NCBI GenBank assembly: GCA_963639765.1
Contig: CAVHXA010000008.1
Coordinates: 1 to 64,000, forward strand
Reading direction: 5' to 3'
Length of the DNA: 64,000 bases
Source of the DNA: CAVHXA01 sp963639765
Lineage (GTDB): Bacteria; Bacillota; Clostridia; Oscillospirales; Oscillospiraceae
Position 1 is the first letter of the stretch, and each line of letters starts with the position of its first letter. Under the pieces are notes generated by a model that was given only the letters and a program-made list of their open reading frames with translations, searched no databases and was not told the origin of the DNA. This document shows positions 51,062 through 60,776 of this stretch, piece after piece. The position numbers and the translations under genes are program-made.

Positions 51062-51074
51062 GGGGGGCGGTACA

Positions 51075-51851
51075 ATGAAAAGAAAAATCCTCTGTCTTGT
51101 GCTTGCGGCTGCCGCAATGCTTGCCGTCTGCGTGAGCACGGCCTTTGCCGAATCACAGCTTGATTATGTGGTGGACGCCGCAGGACTGCTCAACGAAGCG
51201 GAATGGACCCGGCTGGAGCAGATGGCACAGATCGTCTCCTCAGAATACACCATAGGCGTTTATATCGTCACGGTGGACGATTACCGGAACTACGGCTCCG
51301 GAGACGTTTTTGAAACAACCTACGAAATCTATCACACGTATACCATGGGAGAGGGCGAAAACCGGGACGGCATCATCCTGCTGCTGAGCATGGAAGACCG
51401 TGACTATGCCATGTTCTGCTATGGCGAGCGTTCCGAATACGCCTTCAACGAATACGGGCAGGCGGAGCTCGAGAAGGTTTTCCTCGACAATTTCAGCGAG
51501 AACGACTGGTACGGCGGCTTTACGGATTATATCAGGGCCTGCGCCTCCTATCTGCAAGCGGCGGCAGCCGGCCAGCCGGTGCGCCGGAGCCCGGCCGGTC
51601 CGATTAAGTTCGTAACATGCCTGGCGCTGTTTATTGCTCTGCTGGCGGTAGGCTTTATCTGGTCGCGCATGAACAACACGGGAAAGCAGAAGACCGCAAA
51701 TGCCTATATTTCCGACGAGCTGAACCTGACGGGAAAAACCGATACCTTTACCTACCGAACCGAGACGCGGCGCAAAATCGAGAGCTCCTCCGGCGGGGGA
51801 AGCCGTTCGCGTTTCGGCGGGGGAGGCTCCGGCCGCAGCGGAAAATTCTAG
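51075..51851 (+). CDS. TPM-domain membrane protein
   Basis: 258 aa. Signal peptide (cleaves after AFAES), TPM_phosphatase domain (about 28-160: VVDAAGLLNEAEWTRLEQ, IVTVDDYRNYG), transmembrane helix about 178-197, and a Gly/Ser/Arg-rich tail GGGGSGRSGKF typical of this family. TPM domains include a photosystem-II repair factor in plants; bacterial roles are unknown. Likely works with the zinc-ribbon protein upstream. Confidence 0.88.
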   Translation: MKRKILCLVLAAAAMLAVCVSTAFAESQLDYVVDAAGLLNEAEWTRLEQMAQIVSSEYTIGVYIVTVDDYRNYGSGDVFETTYEIYHTYTMGEGENRDGIILLLSMEDRDYAMFCYGERSEYAFNEYGQAELEKVFLDNFSENDWYGGFTDYIRACASYLQAAAAGQPVRRSPAGPIKFVTCLALFIALLAVGFIWSRMNNTGKQKTANAYISDELNLTGKTDTFTYRTETRRKIESSSGGGSRSRFGGGGSGRSGKF

Positions 51852-51879
51852 GGCAGCACCAAAAGCATGGAGAATACCG

Positions 51880-51929
51880 CAAGACCGGGAGATCGTCCAA
51901 ACGACGGATCCACCCGGTCTTGTCTGTTG
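51880..51929 (+). terminator. Terminator of the zinc-ribbon/TPM operon
   Basis: Stem CAAGACCGGG / CCCGGTCTTG with an inner ATCGTC/GACGGAT stem, followed by TCTGTTGT. Confidence 0.7.
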
Positions 51930-51988
51930 TGAAGACGCTTTCACGCCCCCGCTGCAGTATGCGATTATGCGGCAGGCCTCCGCTTTGT

Positions 51989-53983
51989 CTAACCGGCCTG
52001 CTCCTGCGTATCCGGGACGGCAACAGCCTCCGTGCGGTAGATGAATTTTACGGAGCCCTCCATATCGTCGCTGATTCCGGAGAAGCTTCTGTAGTTTTGC
52101 GAAACGGTGATGATGGCCGAAAGTCGACTACTGAGACCTTCCAGATTATCGCTCAGCGCGTCCGCCAGCTTCTGAACACCCTCCTCGTTGAACGTACTCA
52201 GACCGTCGGACAGCTGCATGGCACCGTCCCGAAGCTGGGTGATGCCCTCGATGAGCGCGGGCATATTGCTCTGGAGCGCAGCCGCGCCGTCACGGACGGA
52301 AGTCACACCGGCAGTGTAGGATGCAAGACCGGTATAGAAGGTGTTGTAGCTGTCCAGCTGCTGCTTAAGCGTCCGCAGGCTGGCAGCACCCTCAGAGGCC
52401 TGCTTGGCGGCCTGCGTGATTTCGTCCTGATTTTCCGTCAGCTTTTCCTCCACGACAGACCGGATCTGCTCTTCTGTTTTGGCGTCCACGGTGGCCTGTA
52501 TCTCATCTGAGGCCATCTGTGCCGCAAGGTTCTGCGAAATGGCGGCCTGGACGGTCTGACCGGCCATTTGCTGCTCCAGCGCGGCCTTGAGCATCTCCTG
52601 CTGCCGGGTTTCGATGATTCCGGCAGCCACGCCTGCGTCATAGGTTTCCTGCGTCAGCCCGGCAGCCTCCAGCACCTGCTGCCAGACATTCTCCTGCACC
52701 GCGGCGGTTACCTGCTCCTTTGCCGCTTCCTCCACGGCCTGTGTCACGGCGGCCCGGACGGTGTCCTCCTGGGCACGTACGGCAGCTTCCACCTGACTGC
52801 GGGCCTGCGCCTCGGCATAGGCGTCCGGATCGTCCAGCTGGGCCAGAACGGCGCTGAGGGTTTCGGAATAATTGCTGACGGTCAGGGTGGGGAGCGAAAG
52901 GCCGGAAGCCGCGATCTGTGTATTGGCCTCGGCCAGCAGCGTATCAAACACCTGCTTGGCACCTTCGTTCAGGCTGGCGCTGCCGGCATCCAGCTGATTC
53001 AGACCGTCAACGATCTGATCTACGCCGTCAGACAGCTCTCCGGACTTTTCCAGCAGGGTGCACAGGCCGTCGTACAGCTCGGAAGAGCCGCTGATAAGCT
53101 GATCCATGGCGTCTGTGAGCTTGCCGACGGAGCTGCTGAGTGCATCGAGGTCAAGACCGTCTGCCGCATCCGCGTCCAGATCGTCGAACACGGAGTTGGT
53201 AACAATGGTTACGGCGGTGGTCAGCTCAAAATCGGTGACATCCGCACTGATTTCCACGAAATCCGGGATTTCCAGCGTGTCGGCATCCAGCCCCAGATCC
53301 TCCTGCAGACCGGGGAAGGCCAGCCCAACCACAACGGTCCGATTGCCGTCGTTGATGAGCCTGCCGCTGCTTACGGCAACGTTTGTAAAGCGGTCACTGT
53401 CCAGCAGCACACCGGTCAGCGTGACAAAGGGCACATAAATCCTTTCCTCTCTGCCGTCGATCGTCACCATTTCATACTGGCGATTCTCATAGTCAAAGCG
53501 GATGGTTACGCGGCCGCTCTTTCCGGCCAGCTCCTCCGGATCGATCTCCTCGCCGTCCAGCAGATAGGTGATATGCATTTCAACGGGCAGATCCTTTTCC
53601 GTGGTGCCCTGATAGAAGATGTCACTGCCCCGGGCATCCCAGACCAGCGCACCGTCCGCGCCGCTGCTGCAGGTCTCGTCGCCCTTGACATTTTCCACAT
53701 CGGCGAGCTCGGAGCGGTCGTTCAGCGTGGCCTGACCCTGCGTGTTCTTCAGCCAGTCGCTGACAATAATCTTTTCCGCGCTGCCGTCGGTGCCGGCGAT
53801 GACGTATACCGTCTCGTCCTTGGCAGCGGGTTCCTTTTCCGGATTCTGCGCACGGACGGCTTCGCTTTCCACGACGACGTTCTGCTGCTCCTCTTCGCCG
53901 GATACGGCGAAGGCAGTTACCCCAACGGCACTGCCCACAAGGGCCAGCGCCAGCACAAGAGCAATGATACGATTTTTATTCAT
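51989..53983 (-). CDS. Secreted coiled-coil protein, companion of the MMPL transporter
   Basis: 664 aa. Signal peptide (NKNRIIALVLALALVGSAVG), an N-terminal beta-rich part, then long helices with repeated Gly spacing (LSDGVDQIVDGLNQLDAG, ALIEGITQLRDGAMQLSDG) of the YhgE/Pip kind. No C-terminal membrane domain, unlike full YhgE proteins. The 8-nt overlap with the MMPL gene supports a joint exporter/periplasmic-adaptor function (inference). Confidence 0.8.
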   Translation of the reverse strand: MNKNRIIALVLALALVGSAVGVTAFAVSGEEEQQNVVVESEAVRAQNPEKEPAAKDETVYVIAGTDGSAEKIIVSDWLKNTQGQATLNDRSELADVENVKGDETCSSGADGALVWDARGSDIFYQGTTEKDLPVEMHITYLLDGEEIDPEELAGKSGRVTIRFDYENRQYEMVTIDGREERIYVPFVTLTGVLLDSDRFTNVAVSSGRLINDGNRTVVVGLAFPGLQEDLGLDADTLEIPDFVEISADVTDFELTTAVTIVTNSVFDDLDADAADGLDLDALSSSVGKLTDAMDQLISGSSELYDGLCTLLEKSGELSDGVDQIVDGLNQLDAGSASLNEGAKQVFDTLLAEANTQIAASGLSLPTLTVSNYSETLSAVLAQLDDPDAYAEAQARSQVEAAVRAQEDTVRAAVTQAVEEAAKEQVTAAVQENVWQQVLEAAGLTQETYDAGVAAGIIETRQQEMLKAALEQQMAGQTVQAAISQNLAAQMASDEIQATVDAKTEEQIRSVVEEKLTENQDEITQAAKQASEGAASLRTLKQQLDSYNTFYTGLASYTAGVTSVRDGAAALQSNMPALIEGITQLRDGAMQLSDGLSTFNEEGVQKLADALSDNLEGLSSRLSAIITVSQNYRSFSGISDDMEGSVKFIYRTEAVAVPDTQEQAG

Positions 53984-56072
53984 GGCAGAGTACCTCCTTC
54001 TTGGCGGGCAGCGTGCGCATGCCCAGCGTTGTCCTGCAGATGACCTTGTCGCACAGAATCAGCAGCGCGGGCAGCAGGAGCAGCACCAGCAGCATACTGA
54101 CCACGGCACCCCGGGCCATGAGCATGCACATGGATTGAATGATGTCGATATTGGAGTAGATCGCAACGCCAAAGGTGGCGGCAAAGAGCCCCAGACCGCT
54201 GACGATGATGGACGGCGCGGACACCCGCAGGGCCGTCATGACGGCATCGCGGCTTTCTTTCCCGGCGGCCCGCTCAACCTTATACCGGGAGGTCATCAGG
54301 ATGGCGTAGTCCACCGTAGCGCCCAGCTCGATGGTACTGATGCAGATGGGGGCGATGAAGGGAAGCGACTGGCCAAGATAATGGGGCAGGCCCAGGTTGA
54401 TGAAAATGCCAAGCTCAATGACCGCAATGAGGATAAAGGGCAGCGAGATGCTCTTTTCCACCAGCGCGATAATGAGAAAGATGGCCGCAATGGACACGGC
54501 GTTGACCACCTTGAAGTCCTGGTCGGTGGTCTCGATCATATCCTTCATACAGGGGGCCTCGCCGATGAGCATGGCAGAGTCGTCATACTGCTTGACAATG
54601 GCGTTCAGCTCGTCAATCTGCCGGCTGACATCGTCGCTGGCCACCTTGCAGTCGGAGTTGATGAGCATCAGCTCCCACTGATCGTTTTTCAGGACGCTGC
54701 GGATGGAGTCGGGCAGAATTTCCTCCGGCACCAGCGGGCCGACAACACTTTCCAGACTCAGGACATATTTTACGCCGTCCACCTGCTCCATCTCATCGAT
54801 CATACGGCGCAGGTCGGCACTGTCCAGGTCAGAGCGAACCAGCAGCATGTGGGTAGAGGCAATGTCAAAATCCGCACTGAGCCTGCTGTTTGCAATCACA
54901 TAATCCATATCCTCCGGCAGACACTGACCCATGTCGTAGTAGACCTCGTCGTTGGTCCTGCTGTAGCCGTAACAGGCCGGAGCAATAAGCAGGGCGAAGA
55001 TCAGCAGAAAGACCGGGAATTTTCTGCACACGCCGCCGGCGAACCGGGCCGCGTCGGGGATGAGGGAACGGTGCCGGGTCTTCTGCAGGGGCTTGTCCAG
55101 CAGGAGAATCATGCCCGGCAGTATGGTGACGCAGGCAATCACACCCAGCAGAACGCCCTTGGCCATAACGATGCCCAGGTCCCGGCCCAGCGTAAAGCTC
55201 ATAAAGCACAGGGCGATAAAGCCCGCGATGGTGGTAATGGAGCTTCCGACAACGGAGCTGAAGGTGGCATGGATGGCGTTTGCCATGGCATCGTCGCGCT
55301 GCTCACCCATACTCAGATGCTCGTTATAGCTGTGCCACAGAAAAATGGAGTAGTCCATGGTGACAGCCAGCTGAAGCACGGCGGACAGGGCCTTTGTGAT
55401 GTAGGAGATCTCTCCGAAGAAGAAGTTGGTGCCCAGATTGAAGATAATGGCCATGCCGATGCTGGCCAGAAACACAAGGGGGATGAGCCAGCTGTCCAGA
55501 AAAATCATCATGGCGACGCAGGCACACAGAACCGCAAGCCCCACATACACCGGCTCTTCCTTCTCGCACAGGTCCTTCAGGTCGGTAACCAGTGCGGACA
55601 TGCCGGAGACAAAGCACTGCTTTCCGGCAATGGATCGAATCTCCCGGATGGCGTCCATGGTAACGTCCTCCGAGGTGGCGCTGTCAAAGAAAACGGCCAT
55701 CATGGTGGCGCTGTCGCTGTTGAAGGCGTCGTAGATTTTATCGGGAAGCAGCTCCATGGGCACGGAGATATCCAGAAGGGAGTCGTACCACAGAACGCTG
55801 TCCACGTGATCCACGGCCTCGATCTTTTCCTTCAGGGCAGCTACATCCTTCGGGGCCATATCCTCCACGATAACAAAGGAAAACGCGCCCTTTCCAAAGT
55901 CATCCTTCAGAGCTTCCTGTCCGACAACGGTGTCCATGTCATCGGGCAGGTAGTTCAGCATGTCATAGTTGATCCGGGTGGACAGGATTCCAAACACCGA
56001 CGGAATGAGCAGCAGTATGCCGACCACCAGAATCACCACGCGATGCTTGACGATCGCTTTTGCGGCTTTCAT
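53976..56072 (-). CDS. MMPL/RND superfamily exporter
   Basis: 698 aa with two repeats of one helix, a large extracytoplasmic loop and five helices. The two halves carry the RND/MMPL pattern TMDYSIFLWHSYNEH and TVDYAILMTSRYK. Probably moves lipids or hydrophobic compounds; the substrate is unknown. Middle gene of DUF308-MMPL-coiled-coil, likely controlled by the TetR protein encoded upstream on the same strand. Confidence 0.92.
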   Translation of the reverse strand: MKAAKAIVKHRVVILVVGILLLIPSVFGILSTRINYDMLNYLPDDMDTVVGQEALKDDFGKGAFSFVIVEDMAPKDVAALKEKIEAVDHVDSVLWYDSLLDISVPMELLPDKIYDAFNSDSATMMAVFFDSATSEDVTMDAIREIRSIAGKQCFVSGMSALVTDLKDLCEKEEPVYVGLAVLCACVAMMIFLDSWLIPLVFLASIGMAIIFNLGTNFFFGEISYITKALSAVLQLAVTMDYSIFLWHSYNEHLSMGEQRDDAMANAIHATFSSVVGSSITTIAGFIALCFMSFTLGRDLGIVMAKGVLLGVIACVTILPGMILLLDKPLQKTRHRSLIPDAARFAGGVCRKFPVFLLIFALLIAPACYGYSRTNDEVYYDMGQCLPEDMDYVIANSRLSADFDIASTHMLLVRSDLDSADLRRMIDEMEQVDGVKYVLSLESVVGPLVPEEILPDSIRSVLKNDQWELMLINSDCKVASDDVSRQIDELNAIVKQYDDSAMLIGEAPCMKDMIETTDQDFKVVNAVSIAAIFLIIALVEKSISLPFILIAVIELGIFINLGLPHYLGQSLPFIAPICISTIELGATVDYAILMTSRYKVERAAGKESRDAVMTALRVSAPSIIVSGLGLFAATFGVAIYSNIDIIQSMCMLMARGAVVSMLLVLLLLPALLILCDKVICRTTLGMRTLPAKKEVLCHE

Positions 56073-56112
56073 AACGAGCTTCAGTCCTTTCTGATCCGGG
56101 CAGGGAAGAATG

Positions 56113-56709
56113 TTACCTGTCCTCTACTTCATAACCGTCCGCTTCAATAACATCGGGACGCTGATTGCGGACAATCTTTACCGTGCACAGGGCCACACAG
56201 AGATTCATGGCACCGTCGAGCAGCAGGGACAGACCGGAAAGACCAACCAGTGCTGCCGAGCCGGCCGCCGAGCGAAAAATGAGCAGTGCGCCGAAGGCAC
56301 AGGCCACGACGGCAAATACAAGAACAAGCCACCAGTGCCGGATGCCAAAGCTGCGGGCGTCCAGAGCGATCTGCACCTTGAACAGACCGTCGGCCAGCAC
56401 GGGGATTCCGAGCATGATGCTCAGAAAGCGCATGGTACCGGCAGGATGGGCTGTCACGATGACACCCAGCACAATGAGCAGTGCGCCGAAGGCCAGATCA
56501 TACTGAAAGGCCAGCCGGAACAGGTCTCTGGAGAAGTAACCAACCAGCTTGATGAGGCCGAATACGATCATTCCCGCACCAAGCAGCCGCCCGATCCACA
56601 TTGCGGAGGTTTCCGGACGGATCAGCAGAACCGCTCCAAGCACACAGAACAGAATCGAAATGACAATATAACCGACCTTTGCGGTCTTCATCGGTATGAC
56701 GGAACGCAT
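56113..56709 (-). CDS. DUF308/HdeD-like membrane protein
   Basis: 198 aa, six transmembrane helices in three pairs (ISILFCVLGAVLLIRP, LIKLVGYF..., LSIMLGIPVLADGLF). AAAGGGAG 8 nt upstream supports ATG 56709; the upstream in-frame extension is rejected. HdeD-type proteins relate to acid or envelope stress. Heads the exporter operon. Confidence 0.85.
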   Translation of the reverse strand: MRSVIPMKTAKVGYIVISILFCVLGAVLLIRPETSAMWIGRLLGAGMIVFGLIKLVGYFSRDLFRLAFQYDLAFGALLIVLGVIVTAHPAGTMRFLSIMLGIPVLADGLFKVQIALDARSFGIRHWWLVLVFAVVACAFGALLIFRSAAGSAALVGLSGLSLLLDGAMNLCVALCTVKIVRNQRPDVIEADGYEVEDR

Positions 56710-56795
56710 CCGACCAGCTCCCTTTCCGGTGCCCGATTGCGGGCACATTGTTCTCACACGGTGGAAGTATACGCCTTTTCCGCTGAATCGGAATA

Positions 56796-56834
56796 GACAA
56801 AAAAACGCCCGGTGTCTCAAATCCGGACACCGGG
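56796..56834 (-). terminator. Terminator after tetR
   Basis: Minus-strand stem CCCGGTGTCC / GGACACCGGG region (GACACCGGG / CCCGGTGTC) followed by CGTTTTTTT. Confidence 0.85.
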
Positions 56835-56969
56835 AGCCTGTTTGACTGAAATTTGGACAGAATCTGGGATTTGTCTGAAAGGCGGCAGACCGCGCCGCTT
56901 CCGGAAATGCCGAACAGATGCGCCTGCAGCGCTCTGCGCATCCTTTCTGACGGATGCTGCGGTGCGGCC

Positions 56970-57533
56970 TCAGGTTCTTTCTGTTTCCAGACTGTGCCGA
57001 ATGGCGACGTCGGGCATGCCGTGGCACAGCTGAAGTATTCGCTCCAGCTCCCCGATGGCATCACCGTCCATGCCCTGACTGATCCAGCTCACGCACATGC
57101 CGAAAAGTGCGCAGCCGATAAAGCGGATGAGGATCTGCCGGTCCGCCTCGTTGATGGGGCTGTCAAAGGCAGAGTCTGTATAGGCCGTTACGGCGTATGT
57201 ACACAGACGCAGCAGCCCCCGCTCAAGCATGTCCCAGCTGACAGACTGGTAGATGTGGGTTACCGCCCGCCTGTTTTCCAGCGCAAACCGGAAAGCCTCC
57301 TGAAAGCACTCGTTCAGCGAGACGATGGTGGGATATTTCCGGATGAGGTCGTCGATATATCCGGTAACGATGGTATCCAGCAGGGCGGGGATGTCCTGAT
57401 AGTGATAGTAGAAGGAGTTGCGGTTGATGCCGCAGTCTTCCACAATCATCCGAACGCTGATTTTGTTCAGAGGATGTTCGTTGAGCAGCTTGAGGAATGA
57501 GGCCTTGATGGCCAGCTCGGTAAAATCCGCCAT
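56970..57533 (-). CDS. TetR/AcrR family transcriptional regulator
   Basis: 187 aa. N-terminal helix-turn-helix IKASFLKLLNEHPLNKISV, VEDCGINRNSFYYHYQDI, then a helical ligand domain resembling the TetR_C_8/DhaS type. GAGGTG precedes ATG 57533. It lies just upstream of the DUF308-MMPL genes with a terminator between, so it likely represses them from its own transcript (inference). Confidence 0.9.
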   Translation of the reverse strand: MADFTELAIKASFLKLLNEHPLNKISVRMIVEDCGINRNSFYYHYQDIPALLDTIVTGYIDDLIRKYPTIVSLNECFQEAFRFALENRRAVTHIYQSVSWDMLERGLLRLCTYAVTAYTDSAFDSPINEADRQILIRFIGCALFGMCVSWISQGMDGDAIGELERILQLCHGMPDVAIRHSLETERT

Positions 57534-57573
57534 AGACACCTCACAGTTCGGGATGTTGATTCCGGTATGCCTC

Positions 57574-57592
57574 GCGGGGCAATTCGCCCCGC
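57574..57592. terminator. GC hairpin between the receptor kinase and tetR
   Basis: GCGGGGC / GCCCCGC, AATTC loop; no T-tract on the minus strand. Position suits a weak end for the kinase transcript or a tetR leader structure. Confidence 0.35.
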
Positions 57593-57711
57593 CTCGCATT
57601 GCATGGGGAGCTGCAACAGAAAACTTTCAGGGCGGACATGGGAAATGTCAGACCGCGCAGCTGTGCATTCCGGCCCAAAACCGGCAGCACCCGGCGATCC
57701 GGCCCCGGAGC

Positions 57712-60459
57712 TCAGCGCACGGAAAAGTCCTGGCTGGCCAGCAGTCTGCCGTCGATATAGATTTCCAGGGTATAGTCTCCTGCGGTCTGCGGCGTTTCGT
57801 CCACGCTGCCGACAAAGATGCCGCCGTCCCACAGACTGTTCCAGGCAACGTCGTCGCGGCTCTGCAGAGAAACAACGCTGCCGCTGCTGTCTCGCAGAAC
57901 ATACAGCAGATGAACGGTATCGTCGCCGGAAGAGCACGAAGCCTGTACGGCAAACGCGATCCTTTCAGAGGGAGAGAAGCTGGAGCGTGTCTGCGAAAGG
58001 TTGTTTTTTGTAAAGGTCTCCTGCTGCGGACGCAGCCACATGACCATTGCGATGACCCGGATATCGTGCTCGGTATAGGCTGCGGCAGCGGGAATCTGCA
58101 TGGTACACTGCGTTTCACCCTCGGGCACCTCGCCGGCTCCGGTGGTGATGCTTACGGTATAGGTTGTGCCGGGAAGCAGCGTGCCGAACACGGCGGAGGT
58201 TTCTTCAACGGTGAGGGTCTGCGTAAAGCTTTCGCCGGCAATCTCGGCCTGTGCCGTAACATTCCAGCTGCCGGGTGCCAGCGGCGAATCACAGGTCCAG
58301 GAAACGGTGGCGGTGCCGTCGTTGTTCGCTGCGGCGGCGAGGTCGGAAATGGACAGTGCGGGGATTGTAACGGCCAGGTTGTTGAGCTCGGATTCCTTCA
58401 GACCGTCGCAGGCCAGAGTGAATGTATAGTCTGTTTCACTGGCCAGAGATTCCCAGGTATAGAAGATCTCCGACATGCCGTCGGACTGAATCAGGCGTTC
58501 TTCGCTTGTTCCGTCCGGAGCCGTACAGGTGACGGTCCATTCCTCGGGCAGACTGCCGGAGGCGGTCCAGGCCAGGCTGACGGAGTCCTTGCTCATGCTT
58601 GAGAGGGTGAAATTTTTAAGGGTTACGGAGATCTCGGTTGTAAAGCTGAAGGAGGTCTCGCCGATGACCTGTGCGCCGTCGGCTGCAGAAAGCGTGATGG
58701 TGTATTGGGTGCCCGGGTTCAGACCCTTGAGAAGAACGGCTGTGCCGGAAAAGTTTGCCGACTGGATGGGACCGCCGGTATCGGAAAGAACAAGCATCCA
58801 TTCCTCCGGGATAACGCCGGAGACGCTGAAGTCAAGCTGAACCTCTGTGTCGGTAAGCAGAGAGGGGGTGATTGCCTCAATGGCGGTGGTGTTGTCGGTT
58901 ACGGCCGTGACCTGGGTGATGCCGCTCAGCGGCTGTGTGGACTGCAGAGTAAAGAGGTAGCTCACGCCCTTGCTCAGCCCGGTAAAGGTGTTGCCGCCGG
59001 CCTCATAGGGCTGGCTGAAGACATTGCCGTAGCTGTCGGAGCAGTAAACGGTCAGCTCCGCCGCGGGATCCGAATCGGCCTCAAGCGTGACGGTAACGGT
59101 ATCTGTTCCGCTTACACGGGCCGTCATGGAGAGGACATGCATTGTGGGCAGCGCTTCGTTTACGGAGGCGGTAGAAACCGTGCCTTGCGTATCGGCGGGT
59201 GCAGCGGTGTCCCAGGGCCGGATAAAGACGATGAATACACCCAGAAAAACCACAACCGCAGTCATTGCGATTATCACGGGCACAAGAACCCGGCGGGCCT
59301 GTGCGGTTTTCTCGGCTGCGCGCAGGGAGGACTGCGGATCGGGCTGCGTGTCGGACGGCATGTCGGACTGTGCACGGTGCTCGGCGATGATGGCATCCAC
59401 CGTTTCCTGATTTGCGGCAATCCGGTCTTCGGTCCCGACAGAAGGACTGTCGGCCGGAGCAGTGTCACCGTCTGCATCGTCAGCCATCTGTGCTTCGTCG
59501 GCCTCGGGAGCCTGTGCCGTGGAAAGAGGCGGAACGATCAGGTCGTCGGAAATGCGGTTGCGCTGCATATACAGCTGAAGCTCCTGCTTGAATTCGCCCG
59601 GAGTCTGAAAGCGCGCGGCCGGGTCGGGTGCGCAGGCCTTGAGGATAAGGCCGGCCATTTCGTAGTCGGCATACATGGGAGCCGGCAGCTGGACTCCGGC
59701 AATACGCTGGGCTTCTGCCGCCCGGGAGCCGGTTTTTTCGTCTTCAAAGGGGGCATGTCCGCCATTGTAGATGCGGTACAGAACCATACCAAGAGAGTAT
59801 GTGTCGATGGTTGCATTCAGGCCAAAGGTGCCCTCTGCTGTTTCGGGTGCGCTGTAGGCATTGAACTGGTCGTCCGGGATAAAGGCATAGCTGAGCGCAT
59901 CAAGACGCACGGCACCAAGGTCCCCCAGCATATACTGTCCGCGCGGACCGACAAAGATGTTTGACGGCTTGACGTCGCGGTGCAGCAGACCGGCGGAACG
60001 ATAGGCCTCCAGCGCGGTGCAGATGTCGATGGACATGTTCAGCGCACGCAGATGCGTCATGGCGTTGTATTCCATGTAGGTGCGCAGGGTTTCACAGTAT
60101 TCGCTCAGAAGATAGAGATCATAGCCGACCTCGTTTTCCTTTGGAGTGAGAAAGGAGCCCTGAAAGGGAAGAATATTGGGACACTCGCTCAGAGGCTCGA
60201 TGGCATCAAGCTCCTGAACCAGTTCCTGAGACAGACGATTATAGTATTCCCGGGCTTCGGCTTCGTCTTTTACTGCACCGGAGAACATAAGAGCCTGGAC
60301 ATTTTCGGGCGACACAGGGATGGAAATCCGTTTGATTGCGACCATGCGGTCGGTTTCTGCCTGACGAATCAGCCAGACAGTTCCCCGATTTCCTGAGCCG
60401 ATGCAGTTGCCCGCAGTCATGTGGGGCAGCAGAGCAGAGACGGGATTGGTTTCGGCCAA
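57712..60459 (-). CDS. Receptor-like Ser/Thr protein kinase with Fn3-like ectodomain
   Basis: 915 aa. Cytosolic kinase domain 15-290: Gly loop IGSGNRGTVW, catalytic Lys43 (VAIKR), HRD 160-162, DLG in place of DFG at 180-182. An acidic linker follows, then a transmembrane helix 381-403 and about 500 extracytoplasmic residues of repeated ~90-residue beta-sandwich units (recurring L.PGT.YT...L...G patterns such as LNPGTQYTITLS, LPGTTYTVSIT) like fibronectin type III, plus a C-terminal segment of different character. No PASTA units. Monocistronic; divergent from the zinc-ribbon/BIG2 gene with promoters only ~20 nt apart. Confidence 0.9.
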   Translation of the reverse strand: MAETNPVSALLPHMTAGNCIGSGNRGTVWLIRQAETDRMVAIKRISIPVSPENVQALMFSGAVKDEAEAREYYNRLSQELVQELDAIEPLSECPNILPFQGSFLTPKENEVGYDLYLLSEYCETLRTYMEYNAMTHLRALNMSIDICTALEAYRSAGLLHRDVKPSNIFVGPRGQYMLGDLGAVRLDALSYAFIPDDQFNAYSAPETAEGTFGLNATIDTYSLGMVLYRIYNGGHAPFEDEKTGSRAAEAQRIAGVQLPAPMYADYEMAGLILKACAPDPAARFQTPGEFKQELQLYMQRNRISDDLIVPPLSTAQAPEADEAQMADDADGDTAPADSPSVGTEDRIAANQETVDAIIAEHRAQSDMPSDTQPDPQSSLRAAEKTAQARRVLVPVIIAMTAVVVFLGVFIVFIRPWDTAAPADTQGTVSTASVNEALPTMHVLSMTARVSGTDTVTVTLEADSDPAAELTVYCSDSYGNVFSQPYEAGGNTFTGLSKGVSYLFTLQSTQPLSGITQVTAVTDNTTAIEAITPSLLTDTEVQLDFSVSGVIPEEWMLVLSDTGGPIQSANFSGTAVLLKGLNPGTQYTITLSAADGAQVIGETSFSFTTEISVTLKNFTLSSMSKDSVSLAWTASGSLPEEWTVTCTAPDGTSEERLIQSDGMSEIFYTWESLASETDYTFTLACDGLKESELNNLAVTIPALSISDLAAAANNDGTATVSWTCDSPLAPGSWNVTAQAEIAGESFTQTLTVEETSAVFGTLLPGTTYTVSITTGAGEVPEGETQCTMQIPAAAAYTEHDIRVIAMVMWLRPQQETFTKNNLSQTRSSFSPSERIAFAVQASCSSGDDTVHLLYVLRDSSGSVVSLQSRDDVAWNSLWDGGIFVGSVDETPQTAGDYTLEIYIDGRLLASQDFSVR

Positions 60460-60525
60460 GGTTGCATCCCTCCTGTTTTTAAGGGTGGCGGTACGCTGAG
60501 ATAACCTTTAAGCGCACACAAAACC

Positions 60526-60554
60526 ATCATAGGACATTTTTCGCGAAAAAGCAA
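60526..60554 (-). promoter_or_regulatory. Promoter of the receptor kinase
   Basis: Minus-strand TTGCTT, 17-nt spacer, TATGAT, about 65 nt before the start. Confidence 0.6.
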
Positions 60555-60572
60555 TCATTTCTCGAGCGGGAG

Positions 60573-60601
60573 TTGTATTTTCGCAGCCGTGGGAGTATAA
60601 T
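60573..60601 (+). promoter_or_regulatory. Promoter of the zinc-ribbon/BIG2 gene
   Basis: TTGTAT (60573-60578), 17-nt spacer, TATAAT (60596-60601). A ~170-nt leader follows; nothing recognisable in it. The 60460-60776 gap holds only these two divergent promoters. Confidence 0.7.
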
Positions 60602-60776
60602 GAGACGTCTTAACGGAAATATCGTGCGCAGCGGCGGCTGCGGCAGACGCAGGATGCGGCCCGCGCGATATTGCACCAAAGCAGATACAGCATTCCTTCT
60701 GAGTACCGGCTGCACTCTGGCAGTCCGAAAGCGCATGCAGAAAGAATTCCGTACACGCAAAGAAACGGAGGACGTT

